From assembly GCA_947561715.1 (NCBI GenBank), contig OX387199.1, positions 13,087,001-13,151,000 of the forward strand: 64,000 bases of DNA, given 5' to 3'. Below the pieces are notes generated by a model that was given only the letters and a program-made list of their open reading frames with translations, did no database searches and had not been told where the DNA came from. Below are positions 33,313 to 45,270 of the stretch, in pieces; the stretch's first letter is position 1; each line of letters opens with the position of its first letter. The stretch is from Ascidia mentula. Lineage: Eukaryota > Chordata > Ascidiacea > Phlebobranchia > Ascidiidae. Made by a program: the position numbers and the translations under genes.

Positions 33313-33764
33313 TGTAGCAACACGCATGTTTCCCTACTTAATTCTTTACATATTTGGAACACATACGGACCGAACACTGCAGACGGTGTTAAGCTTTCCT
33401 GCCGGAGCTCCCATAGGCTTTCCGGCAGAAATCGCACAGCCTTCTGGCATCCGGCTCGACGACAGACCTTATTCTTCATTGTAACTTGTTAAACACCCGT
33501 TCACACTTTTCTCTGTCTCGATTCGTTGTTAGGATTCGTTGTCATAATTCGCTTTCATTATTCTCTGTCATTAACTTTGCCTCCCAACTATAGTTTCGGT
33601 CACTTAACTAAACAACTGACACGCGGTAGAAGTTACTCGCTCAGTCACTAACGCGCTTGAAACAAATTAAACTTTAAGCCACCTGGTATTGCAATCGTGT
33701 CTTTCAATTAATAAATAAGTCTGCCACGGAGTTTCAAATCAAGTAGTCTTCAGCAAGAACACGC
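33313..33764 (+). repeat. LTR-like direct repeat, left copy
   Basis: Begins TGTAGCAACACGCATGT and ends CAGCAAGAACA. It shares with 35576-36006 the blocks CCCTACTTAATTCTTTA, TTTGGAACACATACGGACCG, CAGACGGTGTTAAGCTTTCC, CGCGCTTGAAACAAAT, CCACCTGGTATTGCAATCGT and AAGTCTGCCACGGAGTTT, the last next to an AATAAA. TG...CA ends and a poly(A) signal near the 3' end fit an LTR. No coding partner was recognised between the copies. Confidence 0.6.
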
Positions 33765-33868
33765 AAGTGTAACATACGTCACAGAAAGCAGTGCTTGTAT
33801 TGCGTAATGTTTTGCGTGTGTAACATACGTCACAGAAACCAGTGCTTGTATTGCGTAATGTTTTGCGC
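33765..33868 (+). repeat. two tandem copies of a ~50 bp unit
   Basis: GTGTAACATACGTCACAGAA(A)GCAGTGCTTGTATTGCGTAATGTTTTGC-like unit repeated twice without a gap. The 70-codon minus-strand frame over it is repeat-derived. Confidence 0.85.
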
Positions 33869-35575
33869 GCAGCTTTGCACATGTACTGCATAATCCCACA
33901 ATGTGACCCAAATGATTGAGCCATCGAATATTCTCGAGTAAAGTGATTCATTCAACATCCTGTTTACCACATAAAATGTTCTCCTATGCTTATGTCACAT
34001 CACACCTATGTTCTTGTATTATATTACTTCAAGCGCCTCATGATATCACGTGACATTATTGACCAATCAGCTCTCATAATGGAGAGTGTTGAAAAGCCCA
34101 GGTTAGACCGATAAATCCATTCTAATTCATCACATTTGATTCTATTTGCTGGCATCCTAACAACGTTGTATTGAAAGTTGTAATGTACCGTCGTAATGAA
34201 GAAGATAACAGAAATGAATACAATTATTCGGGAAGAGATCTTGGTTCTGGGTGCTTTATAGAACGGGGCAGAAGCAGGTTTAACCATCAAAGAGACTCAA
34301 TAACCGCTCAGGCCATCGAGACACTGTTAAATATCTCTGAGACCCTTAGAGTTATTTACACAAGCAGACTTTAGATTCAGCAAAGCAGCGACGGGGAATT
34401 ATATTTGTACGCTGCACTAGTGAACTTGCCCGACGTGATCACAAATGCTTTAACCAGGTTGGTTTGTTCCGTTTATTTTTGGTAATATTCTATTGCATTG
34501 TACTTTGTGATTCTCACGAAATTTTACTTGTTTAGGTGTGAATTTCGTGGCGAAAGGTAGATGATGGTTCTCCATTACCACGACGGACTCGAGAAAAGAT
34601 GTGGACGCAATGACTAAGCATCAATTATAACCCGGTACTGTAATTTTAATTTAGAAGTTTTAACGCAATATTAATAAGTCACTACGTTTAAAGCCAAACT
34701 GCTCCTAAAGCATGTTTTGTCTGTGAAACTATACTATGCTAAGTATACTATGCAAGTAAAACGCCTATCCTATATGGTTATGTCAGTATGTATGTATGTG
34801 TGAATTATATTCTTTTGTTTCAAGAAAGGGGTCCTTTAGTTGAGGTAACTCATGTAACTAAAAAGTTAGTTTTATTGGCATACGTGTTTGACGTTACTTA
34901 ATGGTGAATTGTGGACCCTAGCCTAAACATTTTGTCTGCTTAGAAAGTCCTCCATATGCACAACAGCAGAGGCGCGGCGCAGTTAAGGAACCTGACGTCT
35001 AGCAAGGTCACACAGATACAATTTTCAGTCATTATGTCGGAATACCTTAGACCTTCCCTGGTCTTGACGACATGACTTCTATGTCAATGGCATTTAGTCA
35101 AGCACGACTGACGTTCCTTTAGGAGAAATTCTTGCACTATTTTAGCTAGGGTTGTTATGGCTGGTTGAAGCATGAAACTGCTGATTAACCTAACTCACGT
35201 ATGATTTTAAGTTTTGGCCCATATTTTTTGTGAAATGAATTTATCTTAAACTAAACTACCACTTTTAACGTTTTATGGTCTTTGTTGCTGTCTAATCCAA
35301 AAACAAATTTTTTACTACTATAAACCTTTTTATTTGTCATGCAGCACGCAATTTCCATAAAAGCTTGATATTTTAAATTGTTTGAGCATTTTACTGCCGG
35401 TTTTCTTTTGTACACAGAAAAAAAGAATCACCGTGACAGCAAAACCAAGACGATAATGCGGCCGATAACCACCACAAGTCACCGAATTCAATGCAACCCA
35501 ATTCGCAACAGCCAAAGGTCAAGACGATATTAGATTTCGGATAGAAACTATCAATCTTCACAAGGAAGGGACATG
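33869..35575. other. no gene; interior between the LTR-like copies
   Basis: No gag or pol motif found in any frame. A TTCAGCAAAGCAGCGAC block (34,376) recurs at 36,016 just after the right LTR-like copy. Part of this stretch (34,930-35,280) resembles 37,640-37,850 (CTTGCACTAT-TAGCTAGG, GGCT-GTTGAAG). The element, if one, is non-autonomous or deleted. Confidence 0.4.
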
Positions 35576-36006
35576 TGTAGCAACACGCATGTATCCCTAC
35601 TTAATTCTTTAGACATTTGGAACACATACGGACCGAAGACTGCAGACGGTGTTAAGCTTTCCTGCCGGAGCTGCCACAGGCTTTCTGGCATCCTGCTGGA
35701 CAACACATTTTTTTCTGACACTTTGTTACAAAACGCCCATTTCGTATCCTTAGGCTTCACAAAACAACCTAGGCTAGTCTTGTCTACTCTCTTAGTCGCT
35801 CGACCTCTCTCGGCCCTGTTGTTATTCTCGCCATCGCGCTGTGACGTTCACACGTTATTTTGTTAGTGAATTCGCTGCAATTCAGTCACGTGTTAAACGC
35901 GCTTGAAACAAATGAAACTTAAGCCACCTGGTATTGCAATCGTGTCTTTCAAGTAATAAACAAGTCTGCCACGGAGTTTTAAATGCAGTAGTTTTAACAG
36001 CAAGAA
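35576..36006 (+). repeat. LTR-like direct repeat, right copy
   Basis: Copy of 33313-33764 at about 85% identity in the shared blocks, starting TGTAGCAACACGCATGT and ending CAGCAAGAACA. The two are 2.26 kb apart, start to start. Confidence 0.6.
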
Positions 36007-38180
36007 CACGCCTTTAGCTTCAGCAAAGCAGCGACTGGGAATCCTATTGGTACGCTGCAATTCTCTTGGTTTAACACTCTTTAAGAAGGCAGACTTCTGA
36101 CAGTAATTTTAAATACGAAGGCCTTTATATTTTAGTTACGGGACCCCTACCGTTATTTCCGTTAACAACAATCAGAACACACAGTTTTTTTATTTAAATA
36201 AAATCTCATGTTACCTTAACCCTCTGAAATTTTTCAAAAAAATACAACCTCGTACATTCCATACCTTTCATACAAACTGCAACCTTACCGGATCTCATAT
36301 CAAAATAGCAGTCTTTCTTTTCCCTCGTGGCAAAATCATCAGTCCCCATGGTGTCGGTTCTGAGTTTTTCTCTACTTCTTTCAAAATCTCGGTATCTACG
36401 AATCAAACTCTTTATTTGTGAAATAATTTCCCCAAATCAGTATTTCAACCCGGTTTCATTTCCTCACATACTTCGACACTTCTCTGCGACTTTTACCACC
36501 AGGCAACCACACGCAATTTGGACTCTTTCGACTTTCACGAACTGTTGACTGACTTTCCTTTCTACCATTCACTCTTCATCCATGTCCTCGTTACCGGGTT
36601 TTAGGGTGATCCCCTTAGCCTGATATTAATCCTCTGCTCGCGGCAATCCAGAACCACCCATGTATTCGAATACTTGCCTGACGGTGTGGTGATGTGATCT
36701 TGGAGGATATTGCGTCACCAAACTACCACCCTACTTTGATCTATTTTATCTCTTTCCTATCAAAACATTACAACAATCAACACATTTTGGACACCTCGCT
36801 ATTACCCTACTTAAACACAACCGGATCCAAGTTACTCAACATGAGCATCAGATATAACTTACCTCACGCTATCACACCTCCCCACTAAACACCTCTTGGA
36901 CTTGACTAAAATATATACCCGCTCTGAATAGTCAATGACCAACATTGACCCAAATTAAAACCTATTTATTTACGTTAAACAAATTCTTTTCTTAAAATCC
37001 CTTCTTTAACTGACTGGTCTTAAGGTCATCATCTCTTATAACCTGGCTATTTAACAACCTTAAATTATCAAAATACTATATTCCAAAAATGTCACTTAAC
37101 TGAATCATTCAGACAGGCACTCTGTATGCGCCCTGAGTTGCCTACGAAACCTTACAACACCTTGGGAAACACCCCCACTTCGCCTTTTAGTCCATTTTTT
37201 AAATCTCTGTTCCTAAAATCCATTTTATTTTTACCAACCAAGTCATTTAAATTTTCCTAAATTTGTATTTAATGATGCAATGAATTTAACATTACGAAGC
37301 TCAACTATTGCTACGTCATCACCACAAAAGCAATCGCTCAGTTTTGCAATATATTCAATGCATGTGTGTGTTAAATAATCCTGTTTTCCAATGTGAACTG
37401 TTAAGTGCCAGACTATGTTAAAGCGTCCTTTGTTGCAGTCTTGGTCATTCTGCAAAATGCAATAAAAACATTTCCAATGGCAATAGTAACGAATTTATTG
37501 CAATGTATTATTTCTCATGGAGTCGCTGTATGTGCAAGCGTTTCGTCACTTGATTTCATTTCAAAATGATTTTATTGAGTCTTGTCACTGAAATGTGAGT
37601 ATATTTTTTTTAGGTGCGAATAAAATCTTTTAGAGGACAAGTTTGGAATTAAGCCTTTAACCGCTGCCTGCATAGAAAGTCCTTAAACGGAAGCACACAG
37701 ACAAGAAGCCTATAGGAAAGTCGCCTTGCACTATAGCTAGGACAGTTTTGGCTTGCTGAAGTATAACTTCTGACTGTGCAATCAAGCGTTTGGTGTTGCA
37801 GTTTGGCAAAACTTGACATGAGCTAAACTAAAGCTAAATTACAACTTTTAATTAGTCTATTCTTTAAGTAGGCTACTCCACTATTTTCGTATAGTCAACG
37901 GAACAAACTGCAAATGAAAAAGTACGAGGAAAGAAACTTTTACTTGAACCTTCAATATATGAGCGTACGTCAAATAAGCGATCTATGTGAGTAGAATGTA
38001 CCACTAAGAATTAGTTTAGTAAGTTAAGTATAGAAGCAAGATCGACTGATTTAACTGACCTCAAATTTAACCACCCTCCCCTTAACATTTCTATGACGAC
38101 ATATGCCGCATACAAATCAGGAAAAACATGTTTTCGTTTTAAATTAGCGTAGTGTAACAACAACATTGCGACAACTTCGT
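36007..38180. other. no gene; decayed, pyrimidine-rich repeat DNA
   Basis: From about 36,180 to 37,230 the plus strand is rich in C and T with many stops. It reads like a heavily decayed retrotransposon 3' portion, but no motif is clear enough to name. From 37,620 it resembles 34,930-35,280. No RNA gene or host exon seen. Confidence 0.35.
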
Positions 38181-40170
38181 ATTTAAGGTGGTTCTATGTA
38201 TTTATTCAACAAAACGTCGCAGGTGGTCATCGTGTGAGGGTTTATTGTTAAGGTTAAACTGTTAATTTATTGATGGTGACAAAGTGGCCACATGGGGCGC
38301 TACAATAAAGTGTTATAATCCCAAATACGACACTTCTGACACCAGCACGTAAGTTATTTAAAGGTGTTAAAAGGAAACAACAAAATCAGGAGAAAGCAGC
38401 AACATTATTGCTTTCAAACTAAAATAGAAAAAATTGCGCTGCTTTTCCGATAAACTGGTGATTGTTTTTTTCCCGAGAGTTAACGATTTTCACAGAAGTC
38501 TACCTACAAATGTCCGTTTTTTTACGTCCACCTACAAATGTCCGTTTTTGAGGATGGCTAAGCGCGGAAGGAACATTCTCTTTCAAACAACACTTACAAA
38601 GATTCACTTGCGACGCACCAATCGTAAATTTATCAAGAAGATTCATTGTTTCAATGTTTATCATTTTTAGTCGAGGCTGACTTAACTTTTTCTAAAAAAT
38701 TAAATTTTATTGTAAGACAAACAATTATTAGCCCAAATAACTGCTATAGTAAGCCCAAGATATTTGGCCCGAAGCTTTAACCCAAGATTTATAAAGTCGT
38801 GAATTATGTTCAATAGTTTTACGCTCTTGAGAACTCAAAATGACGCACAGTTTGAGAACCTCGGTTAGGTATGCGGTTGTGTCAAAGTTTGTGTGTAAAG
38901 TAGTCAACGTTAGGGAAGTTCGTCTGAAGGCCATTCTAACTCTTCCGAAACCACGAGCTAGAGGTGCTTCTTGCGCGTAGCCATAGGCGGAAATCCTGGG
39001 TGGGCGCAGGGGACTTGCCCCCCTAATATTTTGGTTGGTGCATGGGGACATAGCCTAATATGATTTAATTGTCTCCTCCAAAAATTCATGATTTTTTTAT
39101 GTTAATTGTTATAACTCCCACGAATATTGAAAGTAGGTTTTGTCGGATCAATGAATTTTAGAAACTGGTTCGTTTATAGGACATATAGCCCATCGTTTTC
39201 CCCACTGTAAAGGTCCAGTAGCCTTTGTGCATTACAGCCCAAAGTCGCCATTTCTGTCGCAGGACGACCTCACAGTGGTCTATTAAACAGAAGTTTTAGA
39301 TGGGTGGAAAATAAGCCTAGGCTACATACCCTACGTTTTGTGTTTATTTCCATATGCTTGAATCCCCGACTTAGCCTATGTGGCAAATAATGCAATAATG
39401 TCTGTTTTTTGTAGTTTTTTTGGCAATTTGACACAAAATCTTCGAATAAACGAGCGCCATTGTTTGCTTTATTTCGTGATTTCCCCAAAGTTCCAAACTG
39501 TATGTGGGTGCAAAAAAATTAAAACAAAATTGGCGATATAGCAGTATCCTTGCGATACATTCATGTTGGTAATCGCGATAAAAGTTTTTCGGCAATAAAA
39601 GGAAATACAACGCGGGTAGTTGCAATCAAATCAAGTCATTTTCCAAATTTTTCGTAAAAGAACTCGCAATAGCGGTGAAATACATTTTATTTTAGAAATA
39701 CCGACACCGTCATTTTTTCGGAATTATCAGCATGATTCTTTGTTTTCTTCATTCAATCTGTTGGTCGCATTTTTTTGCATTTTTCTTGAAGGTTTAGTTT
39801 GTGTTCTTGTGTGGGTATAATGAGGTTCTAAAGCCGAGTATTTTGGAAATGTTTAGTCGATTTGCGTATGAACATCAACGAAGTTCGAAAATACTCTTTT
39901 CAGGTTTGAAGTTTTTCATTTTTTTTTCTAGTTTCTTTTATCTTCTATACATAGGCTAGCCTTATCTGCTTAACTGCCAGTGTAAAGGTTTTTGACAAAC
40001 AGAAATTTCTGTTTTACAGAAAACATTTCCTCATTTTCAGACAAGGTGAGTGATCATTTGAATATAGGCAGTTATATATTTTTGGTTGTTTGCATTCTAT
40101 GACTGTTCATATGCTGTTGAAACACATTTTTAGTTTGTAAAACCAATACATTGTCCTGTTTTTGCTCCTA
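38180..40170. other. no gene supported; intergenic DNA upstream of SMARCAD1
   Basis: Contains a 28 bp tandem duplication (two TCTACCTACAAATGTCCG / TCCACCTACAAATGTCCG copies at about 38,499 and 38,527). It also has one end of an element at about 38,984 (CATAGGCGGAAATCC followed by a G/C-run), similar to the MITE start at 49641. No promoter element could be assigned for SMARCAD1. Confidence 0.4.
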
Positions 40171-40172
40171 AG

Positions 40173-43100
40173 ATGGCTTCTATAAAAAGAAAATTTTCTT
40201 CTGATTCGAGCGAATGTGAAAATGAAGTTGAACCTAAAAAGAAAAGAGTTGCAGAAAGGTAAATTGTGTTGATATACACACCACTTTTCCCCAAATAGGC
40301 AATGTGATAGGTGAAAGGTATAAAACGTTCGGCAAAGAATTTGCATTTGTGTGAAAAACAATGTTTTATGAACAGTCTGTCCTTGTTAATATGAGCTACT
40401 TTATTTAGTTTTTTAGGGTGTCCCATTAACAAAAGTTGCACAGTAAGAAATCTGCTTATTAGGCTTTGTTTCAGGATTCTCTTTAAAGAGGTGCGATTGA
40501 ATTACATGTAAAATTGTGCAAATAACCCAATAACTTACGAGCAATGGAGCCATTAATATGTTATTAGTGAGCTGCTACCAACAATTGTTCTTATGGTGTT
40601 CATAATTTGGCATCCAACAACAAACTTTTTTTGCTTTCAGCAACAAAAATGTTTTATTTGTTTTTAGAAATGACTTTTTTTCACCACAATCTAGTAATGA
40701 TGAAAGCGATTCTGGTAAGTGCATGGTACATGGACTATTTAATAGTGTAATATGGTAAACTGGGAAATTACCTGTTAATGTTCAATCCCACTTTTAATTT
40801 GTAAATGTGTTTTATTAATGTAAAGTATGAATCAAGCTATGTCTGTAGCCAAAAGCTACTTATGTCCTAACATTTTAACAATGAATAGCAGTTTGTGTGA
40901 GTGTTTAATTTTATACATATATTACACAGAAAATGTGGAAAAGTTTACTGCAAGTTCAAAGTCTTTCAATGCACCAGAATCCCCACTGTTTAAAAACAAG
41001 AGAGCTGTAAGACCCTGCACATTGTATATTTAACTTGTAGTGGTTTAAACTGCAAACTGCTCGGGGTCAAAAGTTTTTTTTTTATAACCTGTGACTACCA
41101 GTGCTGTATTACTTATGATTTAATTGCTCTTTCAATAGAGAATGTAAACACTTCATCAGATAAACTTTCAATCACATATAAATTTTGATACTTAATCCAA
41201 AATTATAACATTAACAAAATTTACCTGTTTTTTAAAGCTCTCCTTTGCTTTGTGTAAAATGTGCCGCAAACTGGTTAAAGTTGCACAACAGATGAATATT
41301 ACTTTTGACAAGTATCATTTTTATGTTCTTAGAAACGTTGTCGTTTTGTAAGTGAAAACAGCAGTTCTGATGAAAATGAGGAAGTGGGAAAGTGTAATTC
41401 CATTGGAGATAAAAAGCAAGCAGACGCTAAAAACAGCAGTTCTGATAAAAAACATATTTTGGAAATGAGTTCAAGTGAAGATGAAAAGACAACAAACCAT
41501 GAAACGCATGTTAGTCCTAAACTTGCTGCTCATAAAAAATTTGTGAGGATTTCTCGAAGACGAATTATCAGTCCAAGAAATTCAGGTAGGTTATTAACAC
41601 GGCCACTTTTACAATTTATTGGACACATCCATATGTGTGCCACTGACATCCATATGTGTGCTACTTTTATGTAATGCAGTGATTCCCAACCTTTTTGTGG
41701 TTGTGGACCACTTGGAGTTAAAACAATTTCGCGTACCACCTAGTTGAGTGTTACAAAGTAACCTAGGGGATGAAGTAACGAACATTTTGGGATCACTTAC
41801 ATTTTTTCAATTCGAAATATATATCCGCTAATTATGAAAGGGTGCTGGCGTACCACCTGGAATGCCATCGCGTACCACCAGTTGGGAAACACTGATGTAA
41901 TGTATGCCTGTTGATACCCCAAACGAACAAGACTATATGTTTTCACAATTTTAAGACTGGCAAAAAGATCTATAAAGTAAAATGTTTTTCTGTGAAGTTG
42001 ACATCCTGCAACCTCCTAATGATGAAGCAAAAGAAATACCTCACAAAAAATCCAATAGAAATAATGAGTCTGACACAGATTGGTCGTCTGAAAGTGATGA
42101 GGATCATATTAGTACTAATAAAAAGAATAGTGTATTGCACTTTTTTCAGGTTTGCATAGAATTTCAATCAATATTTTTGTTCTGCACGTTACTAGGATAT
42201 ATATATTTGTTGCAGGAAAGCTCCCTGGATGAATTGGGAACAATATCTGAGTGTAGTTTAAAAAAAGCACATGTTATTACTGGTTTGAGGCCATTTCTTT
42301 CTTGGGATGACTTGGTATGGACAAGGTTTATTTGTGTAGTTTTTAAAAAATGTTGATTTTCGTTACTCTTTGTTTAGATCACAAAACTTGAAGAAACTAA
42401 AAATTTAAGTCAGAAATTGATTTGGTCATGTATTGACTTACTTCAAGAAAGAAAAACACTGTGTTCATTGATGGAAAAATGTGGAACGATATCTGACAGG
42501 CTAGAAAAGGAATTTAATGAAGTTCGGGATGCAAACACAGAGTCACCTCGGAAGTCAAAATCCATCATGGTTGCACAGCAGCCTGCCACAATCCCTCAAA
42601 AGTATGAGGCAATGGCTGTGGGCCTTAACCAGATTACTAAAATATGTTTTGTTGTGCAGCCTTTTCCTAAAACCATATCAAATGATTGGTCTCAACTGGA
42701 TAGCTTTGTTGCATCGAAATAAAGTAAATGGAATTCTAGCAGATGAGATGGGTTTGGGTAAAACAATTCAAACAATATCTTTCTTTGCCCATTTGCACAG
42801 TTTAAATGAAACATCAAATCCACATTTAGTTGTTGTTCCCACATCAACATTGGGTAAAACCAATAAAATATTAAAAAGTATTTACATTTTCAATTTTGTT
42901 TTGTTTTTTTAAAGAAAATTGGGTGAGAGAATTTGGTCGGTGGTGTCCATCATTACATGTGCTTCATTACACCGGCTCACAAATAGATCGGAAATCTATT
43001 CGGTCTGATTTGCTGAAGGAAAGAATATTATGTGATGTCATTTTAACAACTTATAACCTAGCTGTGAGCACTCCAGAGGATAGGAATTTGTTTAGGAAAC

Positions 43101-45225
43101 TGGAAATATGCTATGCGATTTTTGATGAGGGTCACATGTTAAAAAATATGTCATCTCAGCGGTATCAACAACTCATGAAAATAAGGGTATGTTGATATTG
43201 TCGCAGCTAATATAACAAACAAACATGCTGATGATGAAAACAGATAGCATAAAACTACATTGTGATATTGTCACCAACTTTGACAATCATTGTTGACGGC
43301 AAGTAAAAAAGTCAGTTTTGAAGCCACTTGTTTTCTTTAAAATTTTATCTTTGTTCCATTTGTCCTCCCAGGCAGAACGTAGACTCCTTTTAACTGGCAC
43401 ACCACTACAAAACAATTTGTTGGAATTAATGTCATTGTTACGTTTTGTAATGCCTGACATGTTTGATGAGACAACCAGCACTTTGGTTCGCATGTTTTCA
43501 CAGGTAAAAGTAACTTACCAAATGTTTATGATACTTTTACACCAAATTTTTGACAGAGTGGGCATGAAACCGTGAAAAGCAATTTCTATCAGAAGAGAAT
43601 TGAACATGCAAAACAAATAATGCAACCATTTGTTCTGCGCAGGCTAGTTGCCAAGGTGTTTTTTTTAATTGATTATTAAAAAATTAACTATTGCAGAATG
43701 AAAAAAGATGTGTTGCATCAACTCCCTGAAAAACAGGAGACAGTATTTTTTTGCGATATGACATCAGCACAAGAAAAGCTGTACCTAAAAGTAAAGACCA
43801 GTTTAAAAAACAAATCAATGAAAAAAAGTTGTAAGTATATGTGCGTGCATTTGTATTTTGCCTTGGAAACAAACTATGTTCTTCATTCGCAGTGCCAAAA
43901 TCTGAGCTTCGCAATGTTTTCATGGAGTTAAGGAAAGTGGCCAACCACCCGCTGCTACGTCGTGAGAATTACAGCCTAACTAAACTTCGGAAAATGGCTC
44001 GTCTTTTGAAAAATGTATTTGGCATGATATATGTTTTTGTGACATTGTTTTGTTAAAAATTATGTCAAAAATTGAAAGGATGTAAATTACATGGAGTCTG
44101 AAGAGACATACTTGTATGAAGATATGGAAGTAATGACTGATTTTGAGTTACATAATTTATGTATGGAGCACCGTGTAATTGATAAGTTTCGGTTGAACAA
44201 TGAAGTTTTGTTTGATTCTGGAAAATTTTTGAATCTTGATTCAATTCTGCCTAGACTGCACAAAGAGGTATGTAAGAAGTAGTTGTTAAAAATATGTAGG
44301 CATAATTTGGCCTTTTTTGACTTTTCAGGGAAAGCGAGTTTTAATTTTTAGTCAGTTTACAATGATGATGGACATTCTACAAAAGTATTTGGAAAACCGC
44401 CAACATAATTTTCTCCGTCTAGATGGACAAACTCCTATGGCAGAAAGGTGAATTTTTTATAAACTGTGAGAATAAAGTAACTGTTGATGGGGCTTCTTAG
44501 TGACCTAATATTATTTTAAGTTAAAAAGACAAATAGATACCTTATTGAAAACACTGAAAACCCCACTAAAAATGCCTCAAATTCGCCATAGTAACAACAC
44601 ACACATCTGTGCTTACTCAACTGTAAAATTGAACCATTGTGACGAGGACAGAATGGGTGGGCATTTTTTCTCCAGCGAAACTTATTTTAATAGAAACATA
44701 GATATGCCATCTTTGTGATAGTAACAGAAATTCAACATTTGTCCAATATTAAATAAAACTATTATTTTGTAGACTGAATTTGATTGATACTTTCAACAAT
44801 GAAGCATCTTACTTTATATTTATGCTCTCTACCAAAGCTGGAGGTTTGGGTATAAATCTCACTTCAGCCAGTGTTGTTATTCTGCATGATATAGATTGCA
44901 ATCCATACAATGACAAACAAGCTGAAGACCGTTGCCACAGAGTTGGACAAACAAGGTTTGAATGTCGTTTGTTTATTGCACAAGTTGGTCATTTGTTGCA
45001 TTTCTTACACAGAACTGTTGAAATAATTAAATTGGTGTCTAAAAATTCAATAGAAGAAAGAATGTTTAAGTTTGCACAAAACAAGCTGCAATTAGAAAAG
45101 GAAATGACTGAAAACAGTAAGCGAAAGTGGTGGCAAACCAGTATTCTGTGTTTAAAATAATCTTTTTTGTAGGCACTGATGGAATAGACCTTGCTACTCT
45201 CATCACAGAATCGTTGTCCTCCTAA
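40173..45225 (+). CDS. SMARCAD1: SMARCAD1, SNF2-family ATP-dependent chromatin remodeller (18 exons)
   Basis: Exons: 40173-40258, 40668-40714, 40930-41006, 41333-41585, 41998-42149, 42216-42314, 42378-42601, 42660-42853, 42915-43186, 43372-43503, 43557-43657, 43697-43830, 43893-44014, 44079-44267, 44329-44447, 44773-44955, 45013-45116, 45173-45225. They total 2541 nt (846 codons plus stop) with all phases matching. Residues 1-205 are acidic, serine- and lysine-rich, and I see no clear CUE domains there. The SNF2 ATPase begins near residue 315 ([11 protein letters not shown]). Motif I is DEMGLGKT at 341-348 and motif II DEGH at 448-451. [13 protein letters not shown] and NHPLL follow. The C-terminal helicase lobe has [26 protein letters not shown] and [12 protein letters not shown] (about 780). 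The family slides and evicts nucleosomes at DNA-end resection and heterochromatin replication. Intron 7 is only 58 bp. The donor of exon 11 was chosen two bases downstream of the first GT to keep phase. Intron 4 holds a hAT MITE. Confidence 0.95.
41677..41894. mobile_element. hAT-type MITE in SMARCAD1 intron, 218 bp
   Basis: Ends CAGTGATTCCCAACC and GGGAAACACTG are inverted, and an exact 8 bp duplication ATGTAATG flanks the element (41669-41676 and 41895-41902). The interior has GACCACTTGGAG and repeated GCGTACCACC. It lies between exons 4 and 5, leaving both splice sites intact. Confidence 0.93.
44555..44720 (+). repeat. dispersed repeat in SMARCAD1 intron 15
   Basis: Second copy of the repeat at 22222-22435, starting AACCCCACTAAAA and ending with a TAGAAACATA-ATGCC block. 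Confidence 0.75.
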
Positions 45226-45249
45226 CCATATTTTTGTTGCAAATGTGTC

Positions 45250-45269
45250 AATAAATTTAGAACTTTATT
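45250..45269. terminator. interleaved convergent poly(A) signals of SMARCAD1 and DHDDS
   Basis: AATAAA on the plus strand at 45250-45255 serves SMARCAD1 (stop at 45225). AATAAA on the minus strand at 45264-45269 begins one base after the DHDDS stop codon. Each signal lies upstream of the other on its own strand, so normal cleavage 10-30 nt downstream makes the two 3' ends overlap. Confidence 0.8.
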
Positions 45270-45270
45270 C

